Positions 1-7,596 of a stretch of 64,000 bases of DNA are shown one piece after another. A program made the translations under genes and the position numbers. Every line of letters starts with the position of its first letter. The stretch's first letter is position 1. The notes under the pieces were generated by a model, which was given only the letters and a program-made list of their open reading frames with translations, had not been told where the DNA came from and did no database searches. The DNA lies in NCBI GenBank assembly GCA_022560695.1, contig JADFSP010000007.1, positions 1 through 64,000 on the forward strand, given 5' to 3'. The DNA is from Pseudomonadota bacterium (lineage in GTDB: Bacteria > Pseudomonadota > Gammaproteobacteria > Steroidobacterales > Woeseiaceae).

Positions 1-398
1 CGACCGGTTGAGATCACCGGGGTAAAGCGGTCCCCCAACGGTATGTTTTCAAAATGCCAATTCTGAACGACCGCTTTTCTCAATAGCGGACGTTCAAATC
101 ACGAGAAAATCAACAAAATGACAAGCCGCTTTCGGCCAGAAGCGGACATGGTGATTGCCGCTCTTGAGCACTGTCTCCCGAAGGCATTTGGGCATCTTTA
201 AGCAGCTGTTTTTACTAAGCTAGCTGGAGACGCCTGTGGATGTAAGTTCCTAACAAGTTACAACGACCCCGGATTGATTCCGGACAGATGTATCAATTAT
301 TTTCTTATTGATAGTTGCGCAGGTCCGACCCCTATGCCTATGCTGTCGAAGAGTCGATCTATATTCCGTGACCACGTCTGAGACGGGGGAGGTGTGAG
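1..398. other. Left-edge intergenic region upstream of sppA
   Basis: No gene is visible. Positions 64-148 hold a partial copy of the CCGCTTT/AGCGG palindromic repeat that recurs at 2161, 3787 and 5601, and an AAAGCGGTCC fragment lies near 24. From about 240 to 398 there is a non-repeated leader with an AT-rich patch near 295-315, where the sppA promoter probably sits. No clear -35/-10 pair can be chosen. Confidence 0.5.
64..148. repeat. CCGCTTT/AGCGG palindromic intergenic repeat, partial copy A
   Basis: Two imperfect hairpins: ACCGCTTTTCTCAATAGCGG, and then GCCGCTTTCGGCCAGAAGCGG. They correspond to the last two hairpins of the longer copies at 2161-2347 and 3787-3972, including the linking motif ATGACA(A/G)GCCGCTT. 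The 5' half of the unit seems to be missing or diverged (AAAGCGGTCC near 24). Confidence 0.75.
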
Positions 399-2129
399 GT
401 GAAGAGTTTTTTCGTTGCGTTTCTGGGGGCCCTGCTTGCGATCATCGTACTGGTATTGCTCGTCGGCGGTATCGGAGGTTATATGGCGGGCAAGCAACCC
501 GCGATCGAAGACCGTTCCTGGCTGATCGTCGAAATGTACGGAGACCTGCTGGAGTATGACCCCCCGGGCGGGATCATGAGCCAGCTCGTCGACAGTGATG
601 TCGAGACACTGCAACGTATCCTGGATAACCTGGAGAAAGCCGCAGTGGACGACCGGATCGAAGGCGTGATCTTCAAAGTCGCGGCAGGCAACTCGGTGGG
701 AACCGCGATGCTCCAGGAGATCCGAGGAGCAATCAGGCGCGTGCAAGACACGGACAAGAAGGTCCTAGTCTGGGCCGAGTCCTTCGATCGGCAAGACTAT
801 CTGTTACTCGCCGCTTGCGACGAGGTGCTCGTGCCTCCCACGGCATACATCGGGTTTACCGGCTTCTCCAGCGAAACCTTACACGTGAAGAGAGCCTTCG
901 ATAAGTTGGGAATCAAGCCGAACATCCACACGATCAAGGACTACAAGTCCGCGGCCGAGACGATCATTCGCGAGGACATGTCAGAGCCGGCGCGGGAGAT
1001 GCGCGGATGGATCATGGACGAGATGTGGGAGACGCTCCTCGAGACGCTGGCGGCGGATCGCGGGTTTGACGAGGAGAAGATCGTCGAGCTGATGCAACAC
1101 GCCTATTTCACCGCCGACGAAGCACTAGACAGTGGTCTGATCGACCGCATAGCCTACTGGGACGAGCTGGAAACGGAACTCAAGGGCGCAGATGAGGATG
1201 CGCTGCGCTCAGTGTCGCAGGGACGCTACGCCGAGGTGCTTCGTTCGAAGCTCGACCTCGACGGCGACAAGAAGATCGCGGTGATCCACGCCCAAGGCAC
1301 GATTATCGGGCGCCGGAACGATGTCAATCCGTTGCTGGGGCTGACGATGGGACATGAGTCGATTATCGCCGAGTTCCGCCGCGCGCGTCTGGACGAGGAT
1401 GTAGCCGCCATCGTCTTCCGCGTAGATAGCCGAGGCGGCGATGCCCTCGGCAGTGACCTGATGGGCCACGAAGTAGAGATCACTGTGGGCGTCAAACCGG
1501 TGGTGGTGTCGATGGTAGATGTCGCAGCATCCGGCGGTTATCACATCAGTTACCGGGCCAGCAAGATTGTCGCGAATCCGATGACAATCACCGGTTCCAT
1601 CGGATCAATCAGCGGCAAGATCAATATGAAGGACTTCTACAACAAGCTGGGCATCACTTTTGATCACGTAGAACGTGGTCCCATGGCAACCATCGAGTCC
1701 GATCTGCAGGATTTCACCCCAGAGGAACGGGCGCGCTTCGAGGAGAATCATTGGAACGGTTTCAACGATTGGCTCCGAGACGTGGCCGAGCACCGCGACA
1801 TGAGCTTCGAAGATGCCGAGAAGCTGGCTCACGGACGTGTTTGGACCGGCCGCCAGGCCGTCGCGAACGGCCTCGTGGATGAGATCGGCGATCTAAAGCA
1901 CGCGATCGAACTGGCCGGGCAACTGGCCGGTATTCCGGCCGACGAGCAGGTTACCGTGGAACATTTCCCGAAACAGAAAGGGCTGCTGGAGAGCCTCATG
2001 AGTGGCGACAGTGCGGCTGCCACGGCGGCGCACTGGATCGTCTACCGCATGATCCGCGAGGACGTTGCGGAAACGCTGGATTTCGTTGTCCAGCACCCGG
2101 ACCTGGCGATGCAAGCAATTGAGGGCTGA
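399..2129 (+). CDS. sppA: Signal peptide peptidase SppA, 67K type
   Basis: 576 aa, close to the about 600 aa of the duplicated SppA form. This membrane-anchored serine protease (family S49) cleaves residual signal peptides in the inner membrane. An N-terminal membrane anchor (about residues 3-27) is followed by two S49 repeats. The general base is Lys183 in DYKSAAE and the nucleophile is Ser378 in VAASGGY, in the N- and C-terminal repeats as the family requires. The GTG start at 399 is chosen because a strong GGGGGAGG ribosome site lies at about 385-392 and the anchor follows at once. The gene stands alone, flanked by palindromic repeats on both sides. Identification is firm; its substrates are not visible. 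Confidence 0.9.
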   Translation: MKSFFVAFLGALLAIIVLVLLVGGIGGYMAGKQPAIEDRSWLIVEMYGDLLEYDPPGGIMSQLVDSDVETLQRILDNLEKAAVDDRIEGVIFKVAAGNSVGTAMLQEIRGAIRRVQDTDKKVLVWAESFDRQDYLLLAACDEVLVPPTAYIGFTGFSSETLHVKRAFDKLGIKPNIHTIKDYKSAAETIIREDMSEPAREMRGWIMDEMWETLLETLAADRGFDEEKIVELMQHAYFTADEALDSGLIDRIAYWDELETELKGADEDALRSVSQGRYAEVLRSKLDLDGDKKIAVIHAQGTIIGRRNDVNPLLGLTMGHESIIAEFRRARLDEDVAAIVFRVDSRGGDALGSDLMGHEVEITVGVKPVVVSMVDVAASGGYHISYRASKIVANPMTITGSIGSISGKINMKDFYNKLGITFDHVERGPMATIESDLQDFTPEERARFEENHWNGFNDWLRDVAEHRDMSFEDAEKLAHGRVWTGRQAVANGLVDEIGDLKHAIELAGQLAGIPADEQVTVEHFPKQKGLLESLMSGDSAAATAAHWIVYRMIREDVAETLDFVVQHPDLAMQAIEG

Positions 2130-2160
2130 AACGCGTCGGAATTCTTGCGTAGTTATTTAA

Positions 2161-2347
2161 TGTCCGCTTCGGGTCGTTTGCGGCCGTTTACGACTCTACC
2201 ATCCCAATGTCCGCTATGAGCGTAAAGCGGACGCTCGATTACGATTTCCTAGATGCTCATATCTGACCGTCCGCTTTTATCAAGAGCGGCCATTCAAAAC
2301 ACTATCAAATCCGCATTCTGACAGGCCGCTTTCGGCCATAAGCAGAC
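2161..2347. repeat. CCGCTTT/AGCGG palindromic intergenic repeat, copy B
   Basis: A unit of about 187 bp fills most of the 385-bp gap between sppA and the convergent M29-like gene (2130-2514). It starts TGTCCGCTTCGGGTCGTT and contains four successive imperfect hairpins whose arms are CCGCT and AGCGG. It ends with GACAGGCCGCTTTCGGCC. Copy C at 3787 and copy D at 5601 have the same order of hairpins and linkers. The rest of the gap (2348-2514) holds nothing I recognise. Confidence 0.8.
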
Positions 2348-2514
2348 GCAGTCAACTCAGTCTAATCTGTCGTTCTGAACTGTCTGCGTACTGCCATATG
2401 CCGCTAGTCAGCACAGCGGTCAAACAGGACCGTACAACGCCGACAGCTCCTGTTGAGCTGCTGCAACCCGGCGCTTCTCACGGCCAGCACGACGGCGGCG
2501 GACGGCCACCGGCG

Positions 2515-3693
2515 TTACTTCACAAGTTTGCCGTCCTTTACAACGGTCTCGCCGCCAATTGAGAGGGTTGTCCCGGGTACGTGGAGAGTCAACGCCGCGT
2601 CTGAGTCGTTTTCACAGCCCGCCCAACTGCTGTTGCCGAGACCGAGTGTCACCATTCCACTCATCTCCCACGAGTAATAGCTCGACCCGGTGGGGGTCCT
2701 GCTGTGAGGGTTGAGGCCCAGAGAAACCACCGAGAGCTCTTTGAGCTTCGGACTGGATGCGGCGAAGAACTTTTCAAGCATCTCGGAATTGCTGTCCGCC
2801 GACATCTTTGACACTCGGCCCTTCTTAAAGGTGAGCTCTAGATTCTCGACCTTGACACCGCGAAAGGTGGTCTTCGGAACAACCAACGTCCCGCTGACAC
2901 TTGCGCCATGCGCGCAGCCATAGGCCTCGCCGGCCGGCAACCACACATTGGCGGGACCTCTAGCCGCTCGCACGTCGGCCGTCCGTCCCGCATTGATCCG
3001 GGCCGGGAACCGGTCCAACTTGAACGTAAGGTCGGTGCCTGCCGCCGAGGTCACTCGAATCTCCGAGCCGTCGGTCATAAGGGCCGCGACCTGTGTGGCC
3101 TTTTGCGTCAGCTCGTCCGCCGACACACCCACCGATTGCCAGAAGATGGTTCGGATCTCTTCGGGATCGGCCCCGACCGATTCCGCGTAGGCGACAGTCG
3201 GAATACCCCCGGTTTGGCCCAGGGTGGCACTACGGAAGCGCATGTTATTGAAGGCTCGTGTGAGCGGCACCCCCGCCTGGCGAAAGGCGGCCAGACGCTC
3301 TTCCGGGACGTCGGCGAAGAGATCCGGGTCCTCGACCGATAGCACGTTGATAAAGACGTCGGTGATCTTGCCCAACAACAGGCCCGCCGTCGGAAGCTGT
3401 TTGAGATGCTCAATCGGAGTCTCCAACAGCGCGCGTTTGTTGGCCTCGGGGATGTTGAGGGTGAGCACCGCTTGACCGCCGGCCTTGGACACCGCCACCT
3501 GTATCGCCGCCATCAGATCGATCTCCGACGGTCCACCGCCGATGACCACCGTCTCACCCGGTTGGACCGCCAGCGATCCGTTGACCAAGTTGTCGGCTAT
3601 GGTGTCGTAGTCGGGTGCTTGCGCGAGTACCGGAGCGCCGACGAGTGGCACGATCCCGACTGCCAAGAGTACGAGTTTGCTTAAGGGCTTCAT
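2515..3693 (-). CDS. Exported M29-family aminopeptidase-like protein
   Basis: 392 aa with a Sec signal peptide (about residues 1-24, ending APVLAQ). The body resembles thermophilic metalloaminopeptidases (M29: AmpS/AmpT), dicobalt or dizinc enzymes that remove N-terminal residues. Visible M29-like blocks are the central GRTADVRAARG..VWLPAGEAY region carrying the usual first metal-ligand Glu, a GLNPHSR block and a C-terminal HVPG..LSIGG block. In typical M29 enzymes the last block reads His-x-Asp; here Asp is absent, so metal binding or activity may be changed. M29 enzymes are usually cytoplasmic, so export is unusual. ATG with GGGGG seven bases upstream. Its leader is related to that of the LVIVD gene at 5383. 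An exported non-catalytic relative is possible. Confidence 0.6.
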   Translation of the reverse strand: MKPLSKLVLLAVGIVPLVGAPVLAQAPDYDTIADNLVNGSLAVQPGETVVIGGGPSEIDLMAAIQVAVSKAGGQAVLTLNIPEANKRALLETPIEHLKQLPTAGLLLGKITDVFINVLSVEDPDLFADVPEERLAAFRQAGVPLTRAFNNMRFRSATLGQTGGIPTVAYAESVGADPEEIRTIFWQSVGVSADELTQKATQVAALMTDGSEIRVTSAAGTDLTFKLDRFPARINAGRTADVRAARGPANVWLPAGEAYGCAHGASVSGTLVVPKTTFRGVKVENLELTFKKGRVSKMSADSNSEMLEKFFAASSPKLKELSVVSLGLNPHSRTPTGSSYYSWEMSGMVTLGLGNSSWAGCENDSDAALTLHVPGTTLSIGGETVVKDGKLVK

Positions 3694-3745
3694 TCTCGAT
3701 CCCCCTTTCGGTGAGTTTGGTTTTTGTCTGTGTTGCTAGTGCTCC
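3694..3745 (-). promoter_or_regulatory. Leader resembling the 5' half of a GEMM-I riboswitch
   Basis: Read on the minus strand, the leader of the M29-like gene contains ACAAAAACCAAACTCACC, then GAAA, then GGGGG. This aligns with the 5' part of the complete GEMM-I-like leader at 5466-5552 (ACAAAACCAAACCCGCC, loop, GGCGGGG). It then runs straight into the start codon, without the AAGCCACGGG half. It is seen as homologous to the intact leader and inferred to be a truncated copy. The GGGGG run now probably serves as the ribosome-binding site. Confidence 0.45.
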
Positions 3746-3746
3746 A

Positions 3747-3752
3747 AGTATA
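3747..3752 (-). promoter_or_regulatory. Candidate -10 element (TATACT) for the M29-like gene
   Basis: Minus strand CAGCTACTATACTT. The same segment occurs at 5561-5566 before the LVIVD gene, at the same distance from the GEMM-like leader, which supports a shared, duplicated promoter. No convincing -35 is seen 16-18 bases upstream. Confidence 0.4.
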
Positions 3753-3786
3753 GTAGCTGGGCGGCAGTTCGCTGGCCGTTCACCAA

Positions 3787-3972
3787 TGTCCGCTTTGGGT
3801 CGTTAGCGGTCGTTCAGAACTCTACGATCCTAACGACCGCTATTGAGTGTAAAGCGGACGCTCGATTAAGATTTCCTGGTAGCTCGTACCTGACAGGCCG
3901 CTTTCAACAATAGCGGCCGTTCAAAGCGCAGAAAAACATTAAGATGACAGGCCGCTTACGGCCAGGAGCGGA
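3787..3972. repeat. CCGCTTT/AGCGG palindromic intergenic repeat, copy C
   Basis: About 186 bp, the best preserved copy. It begins TGTCCGCTTTGGGTCGTTAG and holds four hairpins with CCGCT...AGCGG arms. The internal link CGGACGCTCGATTA and the late GACAGGCCGCTT link are shared with copy B. It sits in the 373-bp gap between the M29-like gene (start 3693) and the end of the LVIVD gene (4067). Confidence 0.8.
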
Positions 3973-3994
3973 AGTAGCCCTAGACTATTTTTCC

Positions 3995-4020
3995 AGAGGC
4001 CCCCACCTTCGGGGGCCTCT
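3995..4020 (-). terminator. Strong hairpin downstream of the LVIVD gene
   Basis: Perfect 10-bp stem AGAGGCCCCC / GGGGGCCTCT with a six-base loop, 46 bp past the stop codon at 4067. On the minus strand the 3' flank is A-rich (GGAAAAATAG) rather than T-rich, so it is not a textbook intrinsic terminator. It may act as a transcript-end stabiliser. Confidence 0.55.
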
Positions 4021-4066
4021 GCAGTCGTCAACGGAAAACGATAAACGAACTAGCGGCGCTCGGCGT

Positions 4067-5383
4067 TCACGGTAGCGTGAACTCCTGGGTTTGCGGATTA
4101 AAGTGATCCAAACGCAGCGCGCCGGCCGTCTCTTTGCCACTGAATCGGAAGATGTTCAACCCTTCCGTGATGTTCGTTTCGTAAATGAAGTTGTTGTACC
4201 AGTAGCTCGACCAGACACCTCCGATCTCGCAACCGAGGCCCCCACAGAACGGCCCGCCCGGCGGTGGGATCGGCGGCGGATCCGAGTATGCGATCTCCAC
4301 CGGATTGACCAAGTCGGTGAAGTCGACCACGCTCGTACCCGACTGGTAGCTGCCGTGCACGAGGACGTAGTTCCCGCTTCGGACCGGCACCACGTTGAAG
4401 TTGTGGATCGTGCAGTTCTCAATGTCCGACTGAGGCCGGGGCAGGGTCCACATACCGAGCTGGGCCCCGGTCTGAGCGTCGAAGAAGAACACCGACTTGT
4501 CGCTGTCCGGATTTAATACCTGACAGTTGGCCTGCACGCCGCCCCCAGGCTCATGACCGAACACCACAACCTCGCCGTCCCAGGTGAAAGCCGCCGCGTG
4601 ACCGATCGCCACACCGGGGACGATCGAGGAATAGAGGAAGTCGGGATCTTCGAGCGAGCCGGTGCCGGTGAGAGTCCACACAGTGAACCCGTCACCGCCG
4701 GCGCAGGCTGCCTTCAAAGCATCGCCCAGAATGACCGCTGTGTCATGACAGTTGCGGCCGGCCGATTCGGTTCTGAGGTACTTCGCCGCTGCCGGATTGG
4801 CCAGTGGCACTTCGACGATGTCAATGCCGTCGCACCCACTGCCAGAGTTGTAGATCAGCAAGCGGCCATTATCCAAGTCAGGTACGCCTGTTGCCGTGTG
4901 CGATCCGCACCTTCCCGGAACAGCAACGGTGCTCAGATCCACTGACCCAACGAGCACGGGATTCGTGAGATCGCTGATGTCGAAAATGTGCAGGCCCTCG
5001 AAGCCTGCTGGCACAGCCTGGCCGTCACAGGTGGCACCGAATGCGGCGGGAGAGTTCCACGAGCGGACCAGGATATCATCCCAGACGACGACGTCACCCT
5101 GGTTTCCCGCACAGCTCGTGAACGACACCTGCTTTGGATTCCGGGGTGCCGAAATGTTCCGGATGTTGAATCCCAGCCATGTTCCTTGGAACGCGTACCT
5201 GCCCCAGAACGCGATGTCCGTATGGATGTTGCCCCCGCCAACTCCGGTGAGCAGGCTCGCCGGCTCCGCAATGTGTCCCATGGGATGTAGATTCCTAGTT
5301 CTAGGATCTTCGTCGTGCTCCGCAAGCACGGGCGCTGCGAACAGCAGCAAGATCAACGATGCAGTTGAATGGATCTTATTCAT
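4067..5383 (-). CDS. Exported LVIVD-repeat (beta-propeller-like) protein
   Basis: 438 aa from the ATG at 5383, which has GGGAGAGAC upstream. The longer in-frame extension to 5476 would translate the riboswitch-like leader, so I reject it. Residues 1-18 form a signal peptide ending VLAEH. The mature part has repeats of the LVIVD type, seen as LHIFDISDLTNPVLVG, SVVDFTDLVNPVEIA and GFNIRNISAPRNPKQV, usually arranged as propeller blades in secreted bacterial proteins. Several Cys-containing loops (CAGN, CDGQ, CGSH, CHDT) suggest periplasmic disulfides. No catalytic motif is recognisable. The gene is monocistronic with a GEMM-I-like leader, so it is probably c-di-GMP controlled. Function unknown; surface or matrix protein is a guess. 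Confidence 0.65.
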   Translation of the reverse strand: MNKIHSTASLILLLFAAPVLAEHDEDPRTRNLHPMGHIAEPASLLTGVGGGNIHTDIAFWGRYAFQGTWLGFNIRNISAPRNPKQVSFTSCAGNQGDVVVWDDILVRSWNSPAAFGATCDGQAVPAGFEGLHIFDISDLTNPVLVGSVDLSTVAVPGRCGSHTATGVPDLDNGRLLIYNSGSGCDGIDIVEVPLANPAAAKYLRTESAGRNCHDTAVILGDALKAACAGGDGFTVWTLTGTGSLEDPDFLYSSIVPGVAIGHAAAFTWDGEVVVFGHEPGGGVQANCQVLNPDSDKSVFFFDAQTGAQLGMWTLPRPQSDIENCTIHNFNVVPVRSGNYVLVHGSYQSGTSVVDFTDLVNPVEIAYSDPPPIPPPGGPFCGGLGCEIGGVWSSYWYNNFIYETNITEGLNIFRFSGKETAGALRLDHFNPQTQEFTLP

Positions 5384-5465
5384 TTGTCTCTCCCATGTTG
5401 TAGTAGATCTGATCGCTTGCCCCAACGTCCTTGAGGCAAAAAGAATTAAGCCGCAGGTCCTACGA

Positions 5466-5552
5466 GGAGTGCCCACTGGCTTCTCGGAGGAAGCGAGGAC
5501 CCGTGGCTTCCCGTCCCCGCCTTTTGGCGGGTTTGGTTTTGTCGGTGTTCAA
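5466..5552 (-). ncRNA. GEMM-I type c-di-GMP riboswitch candidate
   Basis: Minus-strand RNA. ACCAAACC leads into stem CCCGCC-AAAA-GGCGGG, followed by GGGACGGGAAGCCACGGG (complement at 5500-5517). Next comes a CTCG...CGAG P3 stem, and AAGCCAGTGGGC (5471-5482) closes the fold. The order and spacing match GEMM-I, whose hallmark is GNRA-capped P2, GGGACGCAAAGCCACGGG, P3, then AAGaUAGCCGGG-type closure. Differences are the AAAA loop instead of GAAA and GG instead of CA in GACGCAAAG. It begins about ten bases after a TATACT box and ends about 80 bases before the ATG at 5383. Whether it turns the gene on or off is not readable: no clear terminator follows. Confidence 0.6.
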
Positions 5553-5560
5553 GAGACCTA

Positions 5561-5566
5561 AGTATA
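5561..5566 (-). promoter_or_regulatory. Candidate -10 element (TATACT) for the LVIVD gene
   Basis: Minus-strand CAGCTACTATACTTAGG, the same 11-base core as at 3747-3752. A start site a few bases downstream would place the GEMM-like fold at the very 5' end of the transcript. Confidence 0.4.
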
Positions 5567-5600
5567 GTAGCTGGATGGCGAATTGGGGGCAGGTCACCTA

Positions 5601-5731
5601 TGTCCGCTAAGGGTCGTTAGCGGCCCCTCAGGACTTTACCATCCCAATGGCCGCTATTGGGTGCAAAGCGGACGTCAAAGCCGCTGCAAATACTAGATTC
5701 TGACTTCCGCTAACGGCCAATAGCAGACGTT
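5601..5731. repeat. CCGCTTT/AGCGG palindromic intergenic repeat, copy D
   Basis: About 131 bp, starting TGTCCGCTAAGGGTCGTTAG and ending TTCCGCTAACGGCCAATAGC. Compared with copies B and C the third hairpin is reduced (GCAAAGCGGACGTCAAAGCC). It lies upstream of the LVIVD promoter. Confidence 0.75.
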
Positions 5732-6042
5732 CGTATGTGATCAGCAGACCACCGATTTGCGCGGCTTATTTAGTTCTTTCTGAGGGAAAAGCGTTCCGCC
5801 GACTTCCAGATCAATAATCCGGAGGGGATGCGGAGGATGCACTCACCGAAACACATATACCGCTCCGGCACGTGAATAAGGTTTTATTGCCAATTGTGAT
5901 CCCGGTCGCAGTTTCGCCGCTTGCGAGTGACGAATAATGACAGCCTGAGGAAGTGGCAGATTCGCGAATGTGCGAATTTGCCGAATACATCTACCCTGGA
6001 ATCTTCAGGACTAATTTGGCGCTGAGGCGAGGAGGTCGTGAC

Positions 6043-6966
6043 ATGAGAGCTAGCAGCTATACACCTTGCATTGCGTGGCGTATTGCGTTGATTGCCGCCA
6101 CATTGACGGTCGGTGCCTGCGACGCGGTCAATGAACTCGTCAACAGCGGCGGCGACGCGGAAGTTCACCACTATGTCTCGCTCGGCACGTCGTTGTCGGT
6201 CGGAATTCAACCAAATAGCAGTGGCGTACTGCTTCCGACTAACGACGGTTATGCGGATCAGCTTTTCGCCAGCATCAAGCCTGCATTCGACGCAGCCGGG
6301 ACGCAGGCTCGCGATCTGCAGCTCACCAAGCTCGGCTGCCCGGGAGAGACTCTGGACGATATGACGAATGGCGGCAACTGTCCGTATCTCGCAGGATCTC
6401 AGCTCGATGCGGCGGTCGACTTTCTTGCTGCCAATACCGGCATGGTCTATCTGGTTACGATCGACATGGGCGGCAACGATTTTCGTAACGCTGGATGCAT
6501 TGGCACAACGGTGGACCTCAACTGTGTTAACGCCGTGTCGGCGCAGATCTCTACTGACTTGGCTGCGGTCCTGGCAACTTTGCGCAATGCCGCCGGCCCC
6601 GACACAACCATCGTCGGCATGAATTACTACAATCCCTACCTGGCGGCGTGGTTGTTGCAGGATGCCGCCGGCCAGACACTTGCCGTGGAGTCGGCCCAGG
6701 CCGTCGGTGTTTTGAACGACTTTCTGGGCACGACATTCACCACCGAAGGAATGCCCTTGGCTGATGTCGCTGCTGTGTTCCAGTCAGACGACTTCACTAC
6801 CATCGTGCAGTCATCGCAGCCGCCGCCAAATGAGCTTCTGCCGGTTAGCGTGAATAACATCTGCGAGTTGACATACATGTGTGATCCCGTGGTAGGACCC
6901 GATATCCACGCCAATTCCGCCGGATACAGCCGGATCGCGGACACCTTTGCGGCCGTATTGCCCTGA
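6043..6966 (+). CDS. SGNH/GDSL-family hydrolase lipoprotein
   Basis: 307 aa. The start is the ATG at 6043 because AGGAGGT lies at 6029-6035 and a lipoprotein signal follows (lipobox LTVGAC, lipidated Cys at about residue 24). Block I reads SLGTSLSVG with nucleophile Ser50, where the family usually has GDS. Block III is GGND (residues 143-146), and block V near the C-terminus is the DIHANSAGY segment giving the Asp and His of the triad. Members hydrolyse esters or lipids; the substrate cannot be read. Placed at the cell envelope by the lipoprotein signal. Monocistronic, with a hairpin terminator at 7092. Confidence 0.8.
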   Translation: MRASSYTPCIAWRIALIAATLTVGACDAVNELVNSGGDAEVHHYVSLGTSLSVGIQPNSSGVLLPTNDGYADQLFASIKPAFDAAGTQARDLQLTKLGCPGETLDDMTNGGNCPYLAGSQLDAAVDFLAANTGMVYLVTIDMGGNDFRNAGCIGTTVDLNCVNAVSAQISTDLAAVLATLRNAAGPDTTIVGMNYYNPYLAAWLLQDAAGQTLAVESAQAVGVLNDFLGTTFTTEGMPLADVAAVFQSDDFTTIVQSSQPPPNELLPVSVNNICELTYMCDPVVGPDIHANSAGYSRIADTFAAVLP

Positions 6967-7091
6967 AAATCCGTGGTCGGTGGCAGATAAAGAGCGCTAG
7001 CGAGTTTCGACAAATCAACGCTTGTGGCGGCGCTAATTCCGGCAGAGCATCCTTCGCAGAAGACTCGCTGCACCGCCAATAGAACGAAATG

Positions 7092-7120
7092 CGGCCCCCT
7101 CGCGGGGCCGTGTTTGTTCT
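7092..7120 (+). terminator. Intrinsic terminator after the SGNH gene
   Basis: Stem CGGCCCC / GGGGCCG with loop CTCGC, followed by TGTTTGTTCT. It lies 125 bp beyond the stop codon at 6966. Confidence 0.65.
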
Positions 7121-7258
7121 ACTTGCTGAGTGTGGTTGAGGATGAGACCCTTGTTCGACTCGCGCAGCGTCGAAGCCGCGCGCGAGAACGCGAAGCGTTC
7201 ATCCCATCCTCTCCGCCAGTCCACTAAAAAACTGGGCAACAATTCGAGAAACAATGGC

Positions 7259-7286
7259 TTGATAGATTATCGAATTACGATAATAT
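7259..7286 (+). promoter_or_regulatory. higBA promoter with overlapping operator palindrome
   Basis: A -35 TTGATA (7259-7264) and -10 TAATAT (7281-7286) are separated by 16 bases. A perfect inverted repeat TTATCG-AATTA-CGATAA (7267-7283) overlaps the spacer and the -10. That position fits autorepression by the HigA antitoxin, as is usual for these operons. The expected start site falls at or next to the GTG of higB. Confidence 0.7.
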
Positions 7287-7292
7287 AGTAAC

Positions 7293-7583
7293 GTGATCGA
7301 GACCTTAGGAAATGCTTTGGCGGAGGATCTGTTCGATGATAAGCGAACAAAAGCCACAAGGGCTTTTTCTCCCGAGCTTCGTTGGGCAGCGAGGCGAAAA
7401 TTGCTTTATTTGCATGATGCAGCCGAGCTGAGGGACCTGAGAGTACCTCCAGGAATTCGGCTGGAAAGCCTCAAGGGTAATTGGCAGGGATTCCACTCAA
7501 TCCGGGTCAATGAGCAATGGAGAGTGGTTTTCCAGTGGGAAAACGGAAACGCATTCGATGTCCGGGTTGTTGATTATCACTGA
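7293..7583 (+). CDS. higB: HigB-type mRNA interferase toxin (RelE/ParE superfamily)
   Basis: 96 aa, the usual length. The family signature is clear in the C-terminal half: LKGNWQGFHSIRVNEQWRVVF and a terminal VDYH, as in HigB toxins that cut translated mRNA on the ribosome. The GTG start at 7293 lies about seven bases beyond the -10 box, so the transcript may be leaderless. A TTG codon at 7317 would give a form eight residues shorter. The toxin-first order with higA 13 bases downstream is the typical higBA arrangement. Confidence 0.88.
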   Translation: MIETLGNALAEDLFDDKRTKATRAFSPELRWAARRKLLYLHDAAELRDLRVPPGIRLESLKGNWQGFHSIRVNEQWRVVFQWENGNAFDVRVVDYH

Positions 7584-7596
7584 AGGAGGGTGCGCA

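Larger units (their letters stand above)
5384..6042. other. Divergent intergenic region between the LVIVD and SGNH genes
   Basis: 659 bp. From left to right it holds the LVIVD leader with GEMM-like RNA (5384-5552), its -10 box (5561-5566), palindromic repeat copy D (5601-5731) and a non-repeated 300-bp stretch before the SGNH gene. In that stretch only the AGGAGGT ribosome site at 6029-6035 is clear. Confidence 0.6.
6967..7292. other. Intergenic region between the SGNH gene and higBA
   Basis: 326 bp. It contains a terminator hairpin (7092-7120), a short hairpin GAACGC-GAA-GCGTTC (7186-7200) and the higBA promoter/operator (7259-7286). No gene is seen. Confidence 0.6.
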
